DNA of 33,496 nt from Akkermansiaceae bacterium (GCA_013001695.1 JABDMC010000328.1:1-33496), one strand, 5' to 3'; shown: positions 7,724 to 16,036, counted from the first letter of the stretch. Notes: generated by a model not told the origin, from the sequence alone. Translations and numbers: made by a program.

Positions 7724-7901
7724 GGAGGACGTGTACTTCCTTGATTTTCGGTTGACGAGGGGCGATTTGGAAATCAGCCGCCCCCCCGAGGCAAGCAAAT
7801 TGAGCGGAAGCCCCCGGGCCGGTTGATAACGCTTGGCGGCGGGCGCCGCCGGGGTTGAGATCAGCCCCCGGCCGGGTCCCGAGGGCCGGCCCCCATCGCG
7901 C
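7724..7901. promoter_or_regulatory. divergent promoter region between rhaEW and rhaB
   Basis: This 178-nt gap must hold the promoters of both rhamnose operons. A small dyad, gatttggaaatc (7764-7775; 5-bp arms, 2-nt spacer), lies inside it and could be part of a regulator site. A TTGACG at 7752-7757 is the best -35-like element on the plus strand, but no matching -10 is clear. No regulator gene is in the window. Confidence 0.4.
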
Positions 7902-9374
7902 ATGAAGGTGTTCCTAGCAGTCGATCTCGGCGCCGGCAGCGGCCGCGTCCTCGCGGGGCGCACCGACTTCGAATCGCTCGAACTGGAGGACGTCCACCGC
8001 TTCGAGAATCCCGCGACCGATCTCCCCGGGGGCCTCGTCTGGAACCCGGTCGGCCTCCACCGCGAGATCCTCCACGGCCTCCGGCTGGCGGTCCGGAAAT
8101 ACGGCGACCGCATCGCGGCGCTCGGGATCGACACGTGGGGCGTCGATTTCGCGCTCCTCGACGCCCAGGGGCGCCTCCTCGGGCTCCCGCACCAGTACCG
8201 CGACCCGCGCACCGACGGGATGGAGGAGGAGTGCGAGCGGCGCTTCGGCAACGCCAGGATCTACGCCTCCACGGGGATCATGCCGTTCTTCCTGAACACC
8301 TCCCACCAGCTCGTGGCGGAGGCGGTGCGGGGCGGCGCCGCGCTGACCCACGCCTCCCACCTCGTCATGATGCCCGATCTCTTCGCCTACTGGCTGACGG
8401 GCCGCATCATGGTGGAGCGCACCAACGCCTCCACCACCCAGCTCTTCTCGCCGGCGACCAACGACTGGGCGTGGGACGTCATCGAGGGGCTCGGCCTCCC
8501 GCGCCGGATCTTCGGGGAGGTTGTGGCGCCCGGAACGCCCCTCGGGGAACTGCGCCCCGAGGTGGCCGCGGAGGTCGGGGGCCGCTTCCCGGTGATCGCC
8601 ACCGCCACCCACGACACCGCCGCCGCGGTGGCCGGCATCCCCGGCGAGGGAAACTACGCCTTCCTGTCCTCCGGGACGTGGTCGATCATCGGGGCCGAAC
8701 TGCCGGAGCCGATCCTCACCGACGAGGCCTTCACCGTCGGCTGGGCGAACGAGCTCGGCGTCGAGGGCACCACCCGCTTCCTGCGCAACATCTCGGGCGG
8801 CTGGCTCTTCCAGGAGTGCCAGCGCCACTGGGCCGGCGAGGGGGAGGAGCTCTCCTTCGACGAGCTCTCGGCCCTCGCGGGGGACGCCGAGGCCTTCACG
8901 GCCTTCGTCGACCCCGACCACGACGACCTCGCCTCGCCGGGGAACATGCCCTCGAAAATCGCGGAATTCTGCCGGCGCACCGGCCAGCCGGTGCCCGCCT
9001 CGAAGGGCTCCATCCTGCGCGTCGCGGTGGAGAGCATCGCCCTCAAGCACCGGATCCGCTTCCGCCAGTTGCGGGACCTCACCGGCCGCGACCTCGACCG
9101 CATCCACATGGGCGGGGGCGGCAGCAGGAACACCCTCCTCACCCAGGCCATCGCGGACGCCTGCCAGACGCCGGTGCACGCCGGCCCGGTCGAGGCGACC
9201 GCCTGCGGGAACCTCATTGTGCAGATGGTCGCCACCGGTGATCTTCCCGACATCGCCGCGGGGCGCCGCCTGATCGCCCGCGCCGAGCCGCCGAAGATAT
9301 TTGAACCACAGCGGCCCGAAAGCTGGAATGAGCCCGCCGCGCGCTTCGCCGCCCTCCTGAAGACCGATGATTGA
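7902..9374 (+). CDS. rhaB: L-rhamnulokinase
   Basis: The protein has 490 residues of the FGGY carbohydrate kinase family. It phosphorylates L-rhamnulose at O1 with ATP. The first ATP-site motif is FLAVDLGAGSGRVLAGR, followed by the RhaB-typical GIDTWGVDFALLD, then STTQLFSP, FLSSGTWSIIG and the glycine-rich IHMGGGGSRNTLLTQAIAD near the end. The ATG at 7902 was chosen because it gives the family's usual N-terminus; the upstream open codons are Pro/Gly-rich and unrelated. It heads an operon with glpX, whose start codon overlaps its stop. Fuculokinase or another FGGY kinase is possible, but the motifs and the divergent rhaEW make rhamnulokinase most likely. Confidence 0.92.
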   Translation: MKVFLAVDLGAGSGRVLAGRTDFESLELEDVHRFENPATDLPGGLVWNPVGLHREILHGLRLAVRKYGDRIAALGIDTWGVDFALLDAQGRLLGLPHQYRDPRTDGMEEECERRFGNARIYASTGIMPFFLNTSHQLVAEAVRGGAALTHASHLVMMPDLFAYWLTGRIMVERTNASTTQLFSPATNDWAWDVIEGLGLPRRIFGEVVAPGTPLGELRPEVAAEVGGRFPVIATATHDTAAAVAGIPGEGNYAFLSSGTWSIIGAELPEPILTDEAFTVGWANELGVEGTTRFLRNISGGWLFQECQRHWAGEGEELSFDELSALAGDAEAFTAFVDPDHDDLASPGNMPSKIAEFCRRTGQPVPASKGSILRVAVESIALKHRIRFRQLRDLTGRDLDRIHMGGGGSRNTLLTQAIADACQTPVHAGPVEATACGNLIVQMVATGDLPDIAAGRRLIARAEPPKIFEPQRPESWNEPAARFAALLKTDD

Positions 9375-10434
9375 AGATCCCGAACGCACCCTCGAATTCG
9401 AGTTCCTCCGCGCCACCGAAGGGGCGGCGCTCAATGCCATGCAGTGGCTCGGCCGCGGCGACAAGGAGGCCGCCGATGCCGCGGCCTGCGACGCGATCCG
9501 CGGCATGTTCGACCTCATGGACATCTGCGGCGAGGTCGTCATCGGGGAAGGCATCAAGGACGAGGCCCCCGGCCTCTTCAAGGGCGAGAAGGTCGGGACG
9601 TGGCTCGCGGGCTCGCCGCGCTTCGACATCGCCCTCGACCCCGTCGACGGCACCACCAACATCGCCAAGGGCATGCCGAACTCGATCAGCTGCATCGCCG
9701 GCGCCATCCCGCACGACGGCGAGGAGTGCGCCCTCCAGGACATCCCCGCCTACTACCTCGAAAAACTCGCCTACCCCGAGAAGGTCCGGCAGGCATGGAT
9801 GAAGGACCCCTCCCTGCCGCTCTCCCTCGACGCCCCGCTCGGGGAGGTCATCGCGGTGACGGCCCGCATCCTCGACAAGGACCCCCGCGATGTCCTCGTG
9901 ATGGTCCTCGACCGGCCCCGCAACGAACCCTACATCGAGGCGGTGCGCGCCGCGGGCGCCAAGCTCCGCATGATCGGGGACGGCGACATCGCGGCGGCCC
10001 TCGCCCCGGCCCTCCCGGACAGCGGGATCGACCTCTACGCGGGGATCGGGGGCGCCCCCGAAGGGGTCCTCTCCGCGGCCGCCCTGCGCTGCCTGGGGGG
10101 CGGCCTGCAGGCCAAGATCTGGCCGAAGGACTCCCTCGAGCGCCGGGCCCTCGTGGCGGAGGGCTGGGGCGACCAGCTCGACCGGACCTTCCTCTCCAAG
10201 GATCTCGCCCGCGGCAAGAGCATCGTCTTCTGCGCCACCGGAATCAGTGACAGTCCCTTGTTGCGGGGGGTGGAAGTCCGGCGCAACATCACCCGCACGC
10301 ACTCGGTCCTCATGCGCGTCAAGAGCAAGACGGTCCGCTTCATCGAAGCCATGCACAATCTCGACGCCAAGACCCTCCACCTCAGATCCGCCGGGGGCGA
10401 AGTGCCCCTCAAGCGGTCCCTCCCCGCCAGCTGA
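9367..10434 (+). CDS. glpX: fructose-1,6-bisphosphatase class II (GlpX family)
   Basis: The protein has 355 residues and hydrolyses fructose-1,6-bisphosphate to fructose-6-phosphate; some relatives also accept sedoheptulose-1,7-bisphosphate. The metal and phosphate site is clear: GEVVIGEGIKDEAP (Glu61) and FDIALDPVDGTTN (Asp91, Asp94). IGDGDIAAAL and GIGGAPEGVLSAAALRCLGG are further GlpX signatures. Its ATG overlaps the end of rhaB by 8 nt, so translation is probably coupled. Placed here it would pull DHAP from sugar-phosphate cleavage into gluconeogenesis, which fits growth on rhamnose or fucose as sole carbon source (inference). Confidence 0.93.
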   Translation: MIEDPERTLEFEFLRATEGAALNAMQWLGRGDKEAADAAACDAIRGMFDLMDICGEVVIGEGIKDEAPGLFKGEKVGTWLAGSPRFDIALDPVDGTTNIAKGMPNSISCIAGAIPHDGEECALQDIPAYYLEKLAYPEKVRQAWMKDPSLPLSLDAPLGEVIAVTARILDKDPRDVLVMVLDRPRNEPYIEAVRAAGAKLRMIGDGDIAAALAPALPDSGIDLYAGIGGAPEGVLSAAALRCLGGGLQAKIWPKDSLERRALVAEGWGDQLDRTFLSKDLARGKSIVFCATGISDSPLLRGVEVRRNITRTHSVLMRVKSKTVRFIEAMHNLDAKTLHLRSAGGEVPLKRSLPAS

Positions 10435-10444
10435 GCACCCCGCC

Positions 10445-11209
10445 ATGTCCGTCCACCCGCCCACCGACCGCCCCACCGGCAACCGCGTCCTGCTCATGGG
10501 CACCTGCCTGTGCGACGCCTTCTTCGATGATGTCGCCAAGGCCACCGTCGAGATCCTCGAGCACCTCGGGGTCACGGTGGAGTTCCCCTGCGACCAGACC
10601 TGCTGCTCGCAGCCGGCCTTCAACTCGGGCGACTGGAAGGCCTCCCGGAAGGTGGCGAGGCATACGGCCCGGGTCTTCGCCGGCGACCTGCCGGTCATCG
10701 TGCCGAGCGGCTCGTGCGCCGCCATGAACTTCCACGGCAACCTCCTCCAGTTCGAGGACGCTCCCGACGAGGAGGTGACCTCCCTCGCCCACCGCACCTG
10801 GGAACTGATGGACTACATCGTCCACGGGCTCGGCGTGACCGAGTGGAAGGGCGAGCTCGCCACGCCCACCAAGGTCGCCTTCCACCACTCGTGCCACAGC
10901 CGCGGGACCGGAACCGGGGCCGCCACGGCCGGCCTGCTCCGCACCATCCGCAACCTGAGCCTCGTGGAGTTCGGCCAGGCCGAGCAGTGCTGCGGGTTCG
11001 GCGGCACGTTCTCCGTCACGTTCCCCCACATCTCCGGGCGGATGGGCACGCTCAAGCTCGACCACCTCCTCGAACACGAACCCGACCTCCTCACCTCCGC
11101 CGACATGTCGTGCCTCATGCACCTCGGCGGCCTCGCCGACGTCCAGCACCGGGCCATCCCCTACAGGCACGCCGTGCAGATCCTGCGCGAAGCCCTCCCC
11201 GCGGGCTGA
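10445..11209 (+). CDS. lutA: lactate utilisation protein LutA (CCG-domain Fe-S subunit)
   Basis: The protein has 254 residues and two cysteine-rich CCG domains: DQTCCSQPAFNSG (Cys53, Cys54) with SGSCAAM (Cys92), then HHSCHSRG (Cys151) with EQCCGFGGTFSV (Cys183, Cys184). LutA works with LutB and LutC in the non-flavin oxidation of L-lactate to pyruvate. The ATG at 10445, 10 nt after glpX, gives the best N-terminus (RVLLMGTCLCDAFF). The position in a rhamnose operon matches its use: lactate is the oxidised product of lactaldehyde. Confidence 0.92.
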   Translation: MSVHPPTDRPTGNRVLLMGTCLCDAFFDDVAKATVEILEHLGVTVEFPCDQTCCSQPAFNSGDWKASRKVARHTARVFAGDLPVIVPSGSCAAMNFHGNLLQFEDAPDEEVTSLAHRTWELMDYIVHGLGVTEWKGELATPTKVAFHHSCHSRGTGTGAATAGLLRTIRNLSLVEFGQAEQCCGFGGTFSVTFPHISGRMGTLKLDHLLEHEPDLLTSADMSCLMHLGGLADVQHRAIPYRHAVQILREALPAG

Positions 11210-11253
11210 AAATCCCGCGTGCGCATCGCCAATCCCATGTTCTACTAGATCCC

Positions 11254-12645
11254 GTGCATCAGAAGATCGACACATACGCCCGGACCATGCGGGAGGAGAA
11301 GCAGCACTCCGTGCTGATGGGCGCCACCGCCTCCACCGAAAAGCGCTACTCCGTCCTTCACCAGGACTTCGAGGACCCCGATGCCCTGCGGACCCTCGCG
11401 GCCGGCATCAAGGACCACGCCCTCGCCAACCTCGACCGCTACCTGGCGGATGCCGAGGGGGCCCTCACCGCCAACGGCGCCCACGTCCACTGGGCCACCG
11501 ACGGCGAGGAGGCCAAGGACCTCATCCTCGGCATCCTGCGCGACCACAACGTGACGCAACTCACCAAGTCGAAGTCGATGGTCGCCGAGGAGATCCACCT
11601 CAATCCCTTTCTCATCGAGAACGGCATCGAGTGCCTCGAGTCCGATCTCGGCGAGTTCATCGTGCAACTCGACGGCGACGAACCGTCGCACATCGTGCGC
11701 CCGATCATCCACAAGAACCGGCGCGAGATCGCGGAAACCTTTCAGCGCGAGCACATTGGAGCCGATTACAACGACGATCCCGAAATCATCACGCGGCGGG
11801 CGCGGGTCCACCTCCGGAAGAAATACTTCGAGGCGCAGGCCGGCATCACCGGCGCCAACTTCGTCTCGGCCGAATCGGGGCGGCTCGTCCTCGTCACCAA
11901 CGAGGGCAACGCCCGCTTCGGGATGGCGCCCGTCCCCCTCCACATCGCCATCGTCGGGATCGAGAAGATCGTCGCCCGGGACCGGGACCTCGCGGTCCTG
12001 CTGAACCTCCTCGGGCGCTCCGCCACCGGACAGCAACTCACCGTCTACACGCAGTTCATCAACGGCCCGCGCGGGAAGGACCAGCCGAGCGGCCCGGAGC
12101 ACATGCACGTCGTCTTCCTCGACAACGGGCGCACCGACGTGCTGGCCTCGAACTGCAAGGAGATCCTGCGGTGCATCCGCTGCTCGGCGTGCCAGAACGT
12201 CTGCCCGGTTTACCGGCAGGCGTCCGGCCACGCCTACCGGTCGCCCTACGGCGGCCCGGTCGGGGCGGTCCTCTCGCCGCTCCTCTTCGGGAAGCGCTTC
12301 CCGGAACTCGCCGACCTCCCCAAGGCCTCCTCCCTGTGCGGCGCCTGCCAGGAAGTCTGCCCGGTCGACATCCCCATCCCGGACCTCCTGCTCCGCCTCC
12401 GCGACCGCGCCAAGAAGGAACACGTCAAGTCCCCGGGCACCCCGCCCATGGCGCCCTTCGCGGCCCTTGCCACGAACCCGGCCGTGTGGCGCACCAGCAT
12501 GACCATGTCCAAGGCCATGAACCACCTCCCGATCCGCTTCGCCCCGGTCGCCCCGCTCCAGGCCTGGATCAAGCAACGCACCCTCCCCGAATGGCACGGC
12601 GGCGACTTCCGCAAGTGGCTCAAGGAACGAAACGACAACGACTGA
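11254..12645 (+). CDS. lutB: lactate utilisation protein LutB (ferredoxin-type Fe-S and LUD domains)
   Basis: The protein has 463 residues from a GTG start (VHQKIDTYARTMREEKQHSV) or 452 from the ATG at 11287. The GTG is preferred because the usual LutB N-terminal helix would otherwise be cut, but neither start has a clear ribosome-binding site. An LUD domain fills the first two thirds, with VHWATDGEEAKDLI, ITGANFVSAESGRLVLVTNEGN and HIAIVGIEKIV. Two [4Fe-4S] motifs follow: CIRCSACQNVCPVY from Cys307 and CGACQEVCPVDIP from Cys362. It oxidises L-lactate together with LutA and LutC. It lies 44 nt after lutA; lutC is not adjacent but lies about 2.1 kb downstream, beyond a repeat-rich segment. Confidence 0.9.
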   Translation: MHQKIDTYARTMREEKQHSVLMGATASTEKRYSVLHQDFEDPDALRTLAAGIKDHALANLDRYLADAEGALTANGAHVHWATDGEEAKDLILGILRDHNVTQLTKSKSMVAEEIHLNPFLIENGIECLESDLGEFIVQLDGDEPSHIVRPIIHKNRREIAETFQREHIGADYNDDPEIITRRARVHLRKKYFEAQAGITGANFVSAESGRLVLVTNEGNARFGMAPVPLHIAIVGIEKIVARDRDLAVLLNLLGRSATGQQLTVYTQFINGPRGKDQPSGPEHMHVVFLDNGRTDVLASNCKEILRCIRCSACQNVCPVYRQASGHAYRSPYGGPVGAVLSPLLFGKRFPELADLPKASSLCGACQEVCPVDIPIPDLLLRLRDRAKKEHVKSPGTPPMAPFAALATNPAVWRTSMTMSKAMNHLPIRFAPVAPLQAWIKQRTLPEWHGGDFRKWLKERNDND

Positions 12646-12855
12646 CCGCAGGGGCTGACATCCGACATCCCTGCGCGCTCTGCGGTCAAACGCCTCAAAC
12701 AGAACCGCCCACTCCCAACTCCGATGAAGCGAATTCTTTTCTGCCGCAGAGAACGCAGAGCTTCACAGAGGTCGATCGGTTGCCCCATTGACAGCAGGAC
12801 CTGACATCCAACATCGAACATCCACCATCGGAGGCGCAGCCTCCCCAACGACACC
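12646..12855. repeat. repeat-rich spacer between lutB and metY
   Basis: No gene is seen in these 210 nt. A right-end CGCAGAG-type copy (ctgcgcgctctgcggt) is at 12671-12686, and a left-end copy (ccgcagagaacgcagagctt, then cacagag) is at 12744-12770. Short-period gacatcc/aacatcg repeats occur at 12657-12670 and 12803-12829. A perfect hairpin, ggaggc-gca-gcctcc, is at 12830-12844, 11 nt before the metY start. I see no SAM-riboswitch-like structure. Confidence 0.65.
12744..12770 (+). repeat. CGCAGAG-family repeat (left-end orientation, locus B)
   Basis: It begins ccgcagagaacgcagag and continues cttcacagag. The first 17 nt are identical to the repeat at 14197-14213 just before the GxxExxY gene. 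It faces a right-end type copy only 57 nt upstream (12671-12686). Confidence 0.7.
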
Positions 12856-14145
12856 ATGAACCTCGACACCATCTGCCTCCACGGCGGCCAGGAGCCTGAT
12901 CCGGCCACCAACGCCCGGGCCGTGCCGGTCTACCGCACGACATCCTACGTCTTCGACAGCACCGAGCACGCCGCCAATCTCTTCGCCCTCAAGGAACTGG
13001 GGAACATCTACAGCCGCATCATGAACCCCACCCAGGCGGTTCTCGAATCGCGGGTCGCCCTCCTCGAAGGCGCCCATCCCATGGCCGGGCTGGCCCTCGC
13101 CTCCGGCACCTCGGGCGTCTTCTACGCGATCATCAACCTCGCCCGGGCCGGGGACAACATCGTCTCGGCGCGCAACCTCTACGGCGGGTCCTACACGCAG
13201 TTCAACGACATCCTGCCGGCCCTCGGCATCGAGGTCCGCTTCGTCGATTCGCAGGATCCCGCCGCCTTCGCGGAGGCCGCCGACGACAAGACCCGCGCCT
13301 TCTTCACCGAGACCGTCTCGAACCCGGCCCTCGAGGTCGCCGACCTCGAGGCCATCTCCGAGCACGCCAAGGCGCTCGGGGTGCCGCTCATCGTCGACTC
13401 GACCTTTTCGACCCCCTACCTCACCCGCCCGCTGGAACACGGGGCCGATATCGTGGTGCATTCGCTCACCAAGTGGTTCGGCGGCCACGGGACCGGCATC
13501 GGCGGGGTGGTCGTCGACTCCGGCAAGTTCAACTGGGCGGCCGGGAAGCACCCGCTCTACGACACCCCCGACACCTCCTACCACGGGTTGCGGTGGGGCC
13601 ACGACCTCCCGGACGAGCTGGCGCCCCTGGCCTTCATCCTGCGGATGCGCACCGTGCCGCTCCGCAACCTCGGGGCCTGCATCTCGCCGGACAACGCCTG
13701 GATGTTCCTGCAGGGCATCGAAACCCTGCCGCTGCGCATGGAGCGCCACTGCGAGAACGCCCTCGCCGTCGCCAAGCACCTCCAGTCGCACGCCTCCGTG
13801 GAATGGGTCCGCTACCCCGGCCTCCCCGACAACCCGGAATACGAGAAGAACAAGAAATACATCGCCGGCAAGGGCGGCGGCATGGTCGTCTTCGGCATCA
13901 AGGGCGGCGCCGAAGCCGGGAAAACCTTCATCGAGGCGCTGGAGCTCCACTCGCACCTCGCCAACGTCGGCGACGCCAAGTCGCTCGCCATCCACCCCGC
14001 CACCACCACCCACTCGCAGCTCAATGAAGAACAGCAGGCCGCCGGCGGGATCACCCCCGAGCTGGTCCGCCTCTCGGTCGGCATCGAGCACATCGACGAC
14101 ATCCTCGCCGACCTCGACCAGGCCCTGGCGAAGGCGGGCGGATGA
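12856..14145 (+). CDS. metY: O-acetylhomoserine sulfhydrylase (PLP-dependent, Cys/Met metabolism)
   Basis: The protein has 429 residues of the Cys/Met PLP-dependent family. It would make homocysteine from O-acetylhomoserine and sulfide in the cytosol. The pyridoxal lysine is Lys206 in [59 protein letters not shown] and the closing [20 protein letters not shown] are family motifs. The length of about 430 residues, with the extended segment after [12 protein letters not shown], favours MetY over the shorter cystathionine gamma-synthases or methionine gamma-lyases. The start gives the usual [16 protein letters not shown]. It has no evident link to lactate use and separates lutB from lutC, with repeats on both sides. 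Confidence 0.88.
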   Translation: MNLDTICLHGGQEPDPATNARAVPVYRTTSYVFDSTEHAANLFALKELGNIYSRIMNPTQAVLESRVALLEGAHPMAGLALASGTSGVFYAIINLARAGDNIVSARNLYGGSYTQFNDILPALGIEVRFVDSQDPAAFAEAADDKTRAFFTETVSNPALEVADLEAISEHAKALGVPLIVDSTFSTPYLTRPLEHGADIVVHSLTKWFGGHGTGIGGVVVDSGKFNWAAGKHPLYDTPDTSYHGLRWGHDLPDELAPLAFILRMRTVPLRNLGACISPDNAWMFLQGIETLPLRMERHCENALAVAKHLQSHASVEWVRYPGLPDNPEYEKNKKYIAGKGGGMVVFGIKGGAEAGKTFIEALELHSHLANVGDAKSLAIHPATTTHSQLNEEQQAAGGITPELVRLSVGIEHIDDILADLDQALAKAGG

Positions 14146-14196
14146 CGGAGGGCGGCAGTCGGAGGCCGGAAGCACGGAGCACGATTTGATTTTAAA

Positions 14197-14223
14197 CCGC
14201 AGAGAACGCAGAGATTCGCAGAG
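14197..14223 (+). repeat. left inverted CGCAGAG repeat of the GxxExxY unit
   Basis: The 27-nt segment ccgcagagaacgcagagatt + cgcagag has three CGCAGAG units. It ends 6 nt before the ATG of the GxxExxY gene. It matches the reverse complement of 14622-14648 at 23 of 27 positions. Confidence 0.8.
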
Positions 14224-14229
14224 CGAGCC

Positions 14230-14619
14230 ATGAATCGATTGAGCCGGCAATATCCCCACGCGGCACTCACAGGCGAGATCATCGCGGCTGCGATTGAAGT
14301 TCAGGCCGTTCTGAAGCCGGGACTGGATGAGAAGCTATACGAGAACGCCCTCTGTATCGAATTGGAGGAACGGGGCCTTCCCTTCAGCCAACAGCCGGAA
14401 TTCCCCGTCGACTACAAATCGCGGCACGTGGGAAAGCTCCGGCCCGATCTGATCGTTGAAGAAAGGGTGATCGTCGATGCCAAGGTGGCCGAGGCGTTCA
14501 CCCGCGCCCACGAGGCGCAGATTCTCGGCTATCTTGCGATCACCGGCTTGACGGTCGGCCTCCTCCTGAACTTCAAGACCATCCCGCTTGGCAAAAAGAG
14601 AATCGCCAAAACCCTCTGA
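14230..14619 (+). CDS. GxxExxY family protein (PD-(D/E)XK-like)
   Basis: The protein has 129 residues and carries the naming motif GLDEKLYENAL, followed by LRPDLIVEERVIVDAKV, a D-(x)n-D/E-x-K arrangement like PD-(D/E)XK nucleases, and AQILGYLAITGLTVGLLLNF. The family is common in Planctomycetota, Verrucomicrobiota and Bacteroidota; its function is unknown. The gene is tightly framed by inverted CGCAGAG repeats, 6 nt before the start and 2 nt after the stop. Its codon use is less GC-rich at third positions than its neighbours (for example gaattggaggaa and gatcgttgaagaaagg), which suggests transfer. No transposase is nearby. Confidence 0.88.
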   Translation: MNRLSRQYPHAALTGEIIAAAIEVQAVLKPGLDEKLYENALCIELEERGLPFSQQPEFPVDYKSRHVGKLRPDLIVEERVIVDAKVAEAFTRAHEAQILGYLAITGLTVGLLLNFKTIPLGKKRIAKTL

Positions 14620-14621
14620 AA

Positions 14622-14648
14622 CTCTGCGCCCCTCTGCGCTCTCTGCGG
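14622..14648 (-). repeat. right inverted CGCAGAG repeat of the GxxExxY unit
   Basis: The plus strand reads ctctgcgcccctctgcgctc + tctgcgg; its reverse complement pairs with the left copy at 14197-14223. It starts 2 nt after the GxxExxY stop codon. A weaker relative, ctctgcg...ttgcggtcaa with a ggcgc-cac-gcgcc hairpin, follows at about 14702-14731. Confidence 0.8.
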
Positions 14649-14742
14649 TCAATTCACCATTCCAACCGAGTCCCCTACCATCTCTCCAACCTTCTAGACC
14701 TCTGCGAGGCGCCACGCGCCTTGCGGTCAACCCAACCTACCC

Positions 14743-15357
14743 ATGTCATCCCGCGACGAGATATTTTCCAGGATCCGCAAGGCCCTGCCGCCCGAGGAGG
14801 AGCGGCCGAAGCGGCCCGAGTTCGTCAATGGCGACCTCCTCTCGCGACCGCGCCTCGAGGGGTCGAGCCTCTGGGACACCTTCAAGCGGAACTTCGAGGC
14901 GGTGAACGGACGCGCCATGGAGTCGGTCGGGGCCCTCGCCGACTTTCTCCTCGAGCGCGAGTTCAGCACCGGCTATTGCGACCCGCGGTTGATGGACCGC
15001 GTCGGCAGCCCGCTCGCGGAGCGCGGCCTGCAGGTCGAAACCGTCTTTGAACGCAGCCGCTACGACGACTACCAGTTCGGCATCACGCGCGCCACCGGCG
15101 CCATCGCGGAAAGCGGCAGCCTCATCTTCGACGACGAATCCACCTCCGATCGCCTCGCGGCCCTCTCTCCGTGGGTGCACGTCGGGCTCCTCGAGCGGCA
15201 CGAGCTGATCCGCAGCATCCCCGAAGCGGTCGACCGGTTCGGGGCGAGTTCCAACATCGTGTGGGCCACCGGCCCGTCCAAGACGGCCGACGTCGAGGGC
15301 ATCCTGATCGAGGGCGTCCACGGCCCCGGCGAGGAAATCGCCTTGCTCCTCGAGTAG
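14743..15357 (+). CDS. lutC: lactate utilisation protein LutC (LUD domain)
   Basis: The protein has 204 residues. It starts MSSRDEIFSRIRKALPPEEE, the usual LutC N-terminal helix, and carries the LUD-domain segments FGITRATGAIAESGSLIFDD, LSPWVHVGLL and the closing SNIVWATGPSKTADVEGILIEGVHGPGE. LutC is the third part of the LutABC L-lactate oxidation system and has no Fe-S motif of its own. In most genomes lutC directly follows lutB; here it is separated from it by metY, the GxxExxY gene and repeats, so it may have its own promoter. The 94 nt just upstream are repeat-like. Confidence 0.92.
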   Translation: MSSRDEIFSRIRKALPPEEERPKRPEFVNGDLLSRPRLEGSSLWDTFKRNFEAVNGRAMESVGALADFLLEREFSTGYCDPRLMDRVGSPLAERGLQVETVFERSRYDDYQFGITRATGAIAESGSLIFDDESTSDRLAALSPWVHVGLLERHELIRSIPEAVDRFGASSNIVWATGPSKTADVEGILIEGVHGPGEEIALLLE

Positions 15358-15398
15358 CACCCGCGGCCTCCCGGCCGCGCACCCCGGATCCCCGCGCC

Positions 15399-16022
15399 AT
15401 GTCCTCCATCGAACTCCCCTCCTCGGCCGGGGCCATCCTCCTGCCCGAAACGACCCTCTTCCCGCACGGCGCCCTGCCCCTCCACGTCTTCGAGGACCGC
15501 TACCGCCAAATGCTGGTCGACGCCCTCGAGGGCAACTGCCTCTTCTGCGTGGCCCGCCTCCTCGGCGAGGAAACCGACGACCCGTCGCTCTGCACCGATC
15601 CGATCGGCACCATCGGCCTGATCCGGGCGTCCCGCGAACTCCCCGACGGTCGCTCGCACCTCGTCCTGCACGGCGTCTGCCGGGTGCGCTTCGCCGGGTG
15701 GGGCACCGAAAAGCCGTATCCCTACGCCGACATCGTTCCCTTCGAGTCGATCGACGTCCCGACGCCGGATGCCCCGGAACACGTCAAGCGTCTCCGCGAC
15801 GCGGTGTCCAAGGTCCTCTCCAGCTTCCCGCCGGAGGTCATGGAGCAGGTCAACGAGCTTCTCGACCGGGCCGGCGACCCCTTCATCATGGCGGACGCCG
15901 TCGCGCAGCAGTTCGTCCACGACCAGGCCCTCCGCCAGGCCCTCCTCGAGGAACCCGAAGTGGCGACCCGCATCGACCTCATCGTCGATCACCTCCGCAG
16001 CCTTCGCCAGGGCGAGTCCTGA
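15399..16022 (+). CDS. LON substrate-binding domain protein
   Basis: The protein has 207 residues made of a LON N-terminal (substrate-binding) domain alone, without the ATPase or protease parts of Lon. Seen motifs are LPSSAGAILLPETTLFPHGALPLHVFEDRYRQM (positions 6-38) with the typical P-L-H-(V/I)-F-E, then IGTIGLIRASRELPDGRSHLVLHGVCRVRF. A helical bundle follows (PEHVKRLRDAVSKVLSSFPP, ADAVAQQFVHD). Such proteins are widespread, and their function is unclear. The ATG at 15399, 41 nt after lutC, fits the domain start. It ends 14 nt from the convergent bactofilin. Confidence 0.85.
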   Translation: MSSIELPSSAGAILLPETTLFPHGALPLHVFEDRYRQMLVDALEGNCLFCVARLLGEETDDPSLCTDPIGTIGLIRASRELPDGRSHLVLHGVCRVRFAGWGTEKPYPYADIVPFESIDVPTPDAPEHVKRLRDAVSKVLSSFPPEVMEQVNELLDRAGDPFIMADAVAQQFVHDQALRQALLEEPEVATRIDLIVDHLRSLRQGES

Positions 16023-16036
16023 TCCCGCCGCCGGCG

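Noticed and set aside
5684-7744. Long plus-strand frame opposite rhaEW
   Set aside because: It is antisense of a well-supported two-domain enzyme and has biased composition.
12780-12855. SAM riboswitch in front of metY
   Set aside because: Only a short ggaggc-gca-gcctcc hairpin and repeats are present; no multi-helix junction of a known SAM class is visible.
12856-14145. metY as a methionine gamma-lyase acting in the lut pathway
   Set aside because: Length and motifs fit O-acetylhomoserine sulfhydrylase, and there is no biochemical link to lactate oxidation.
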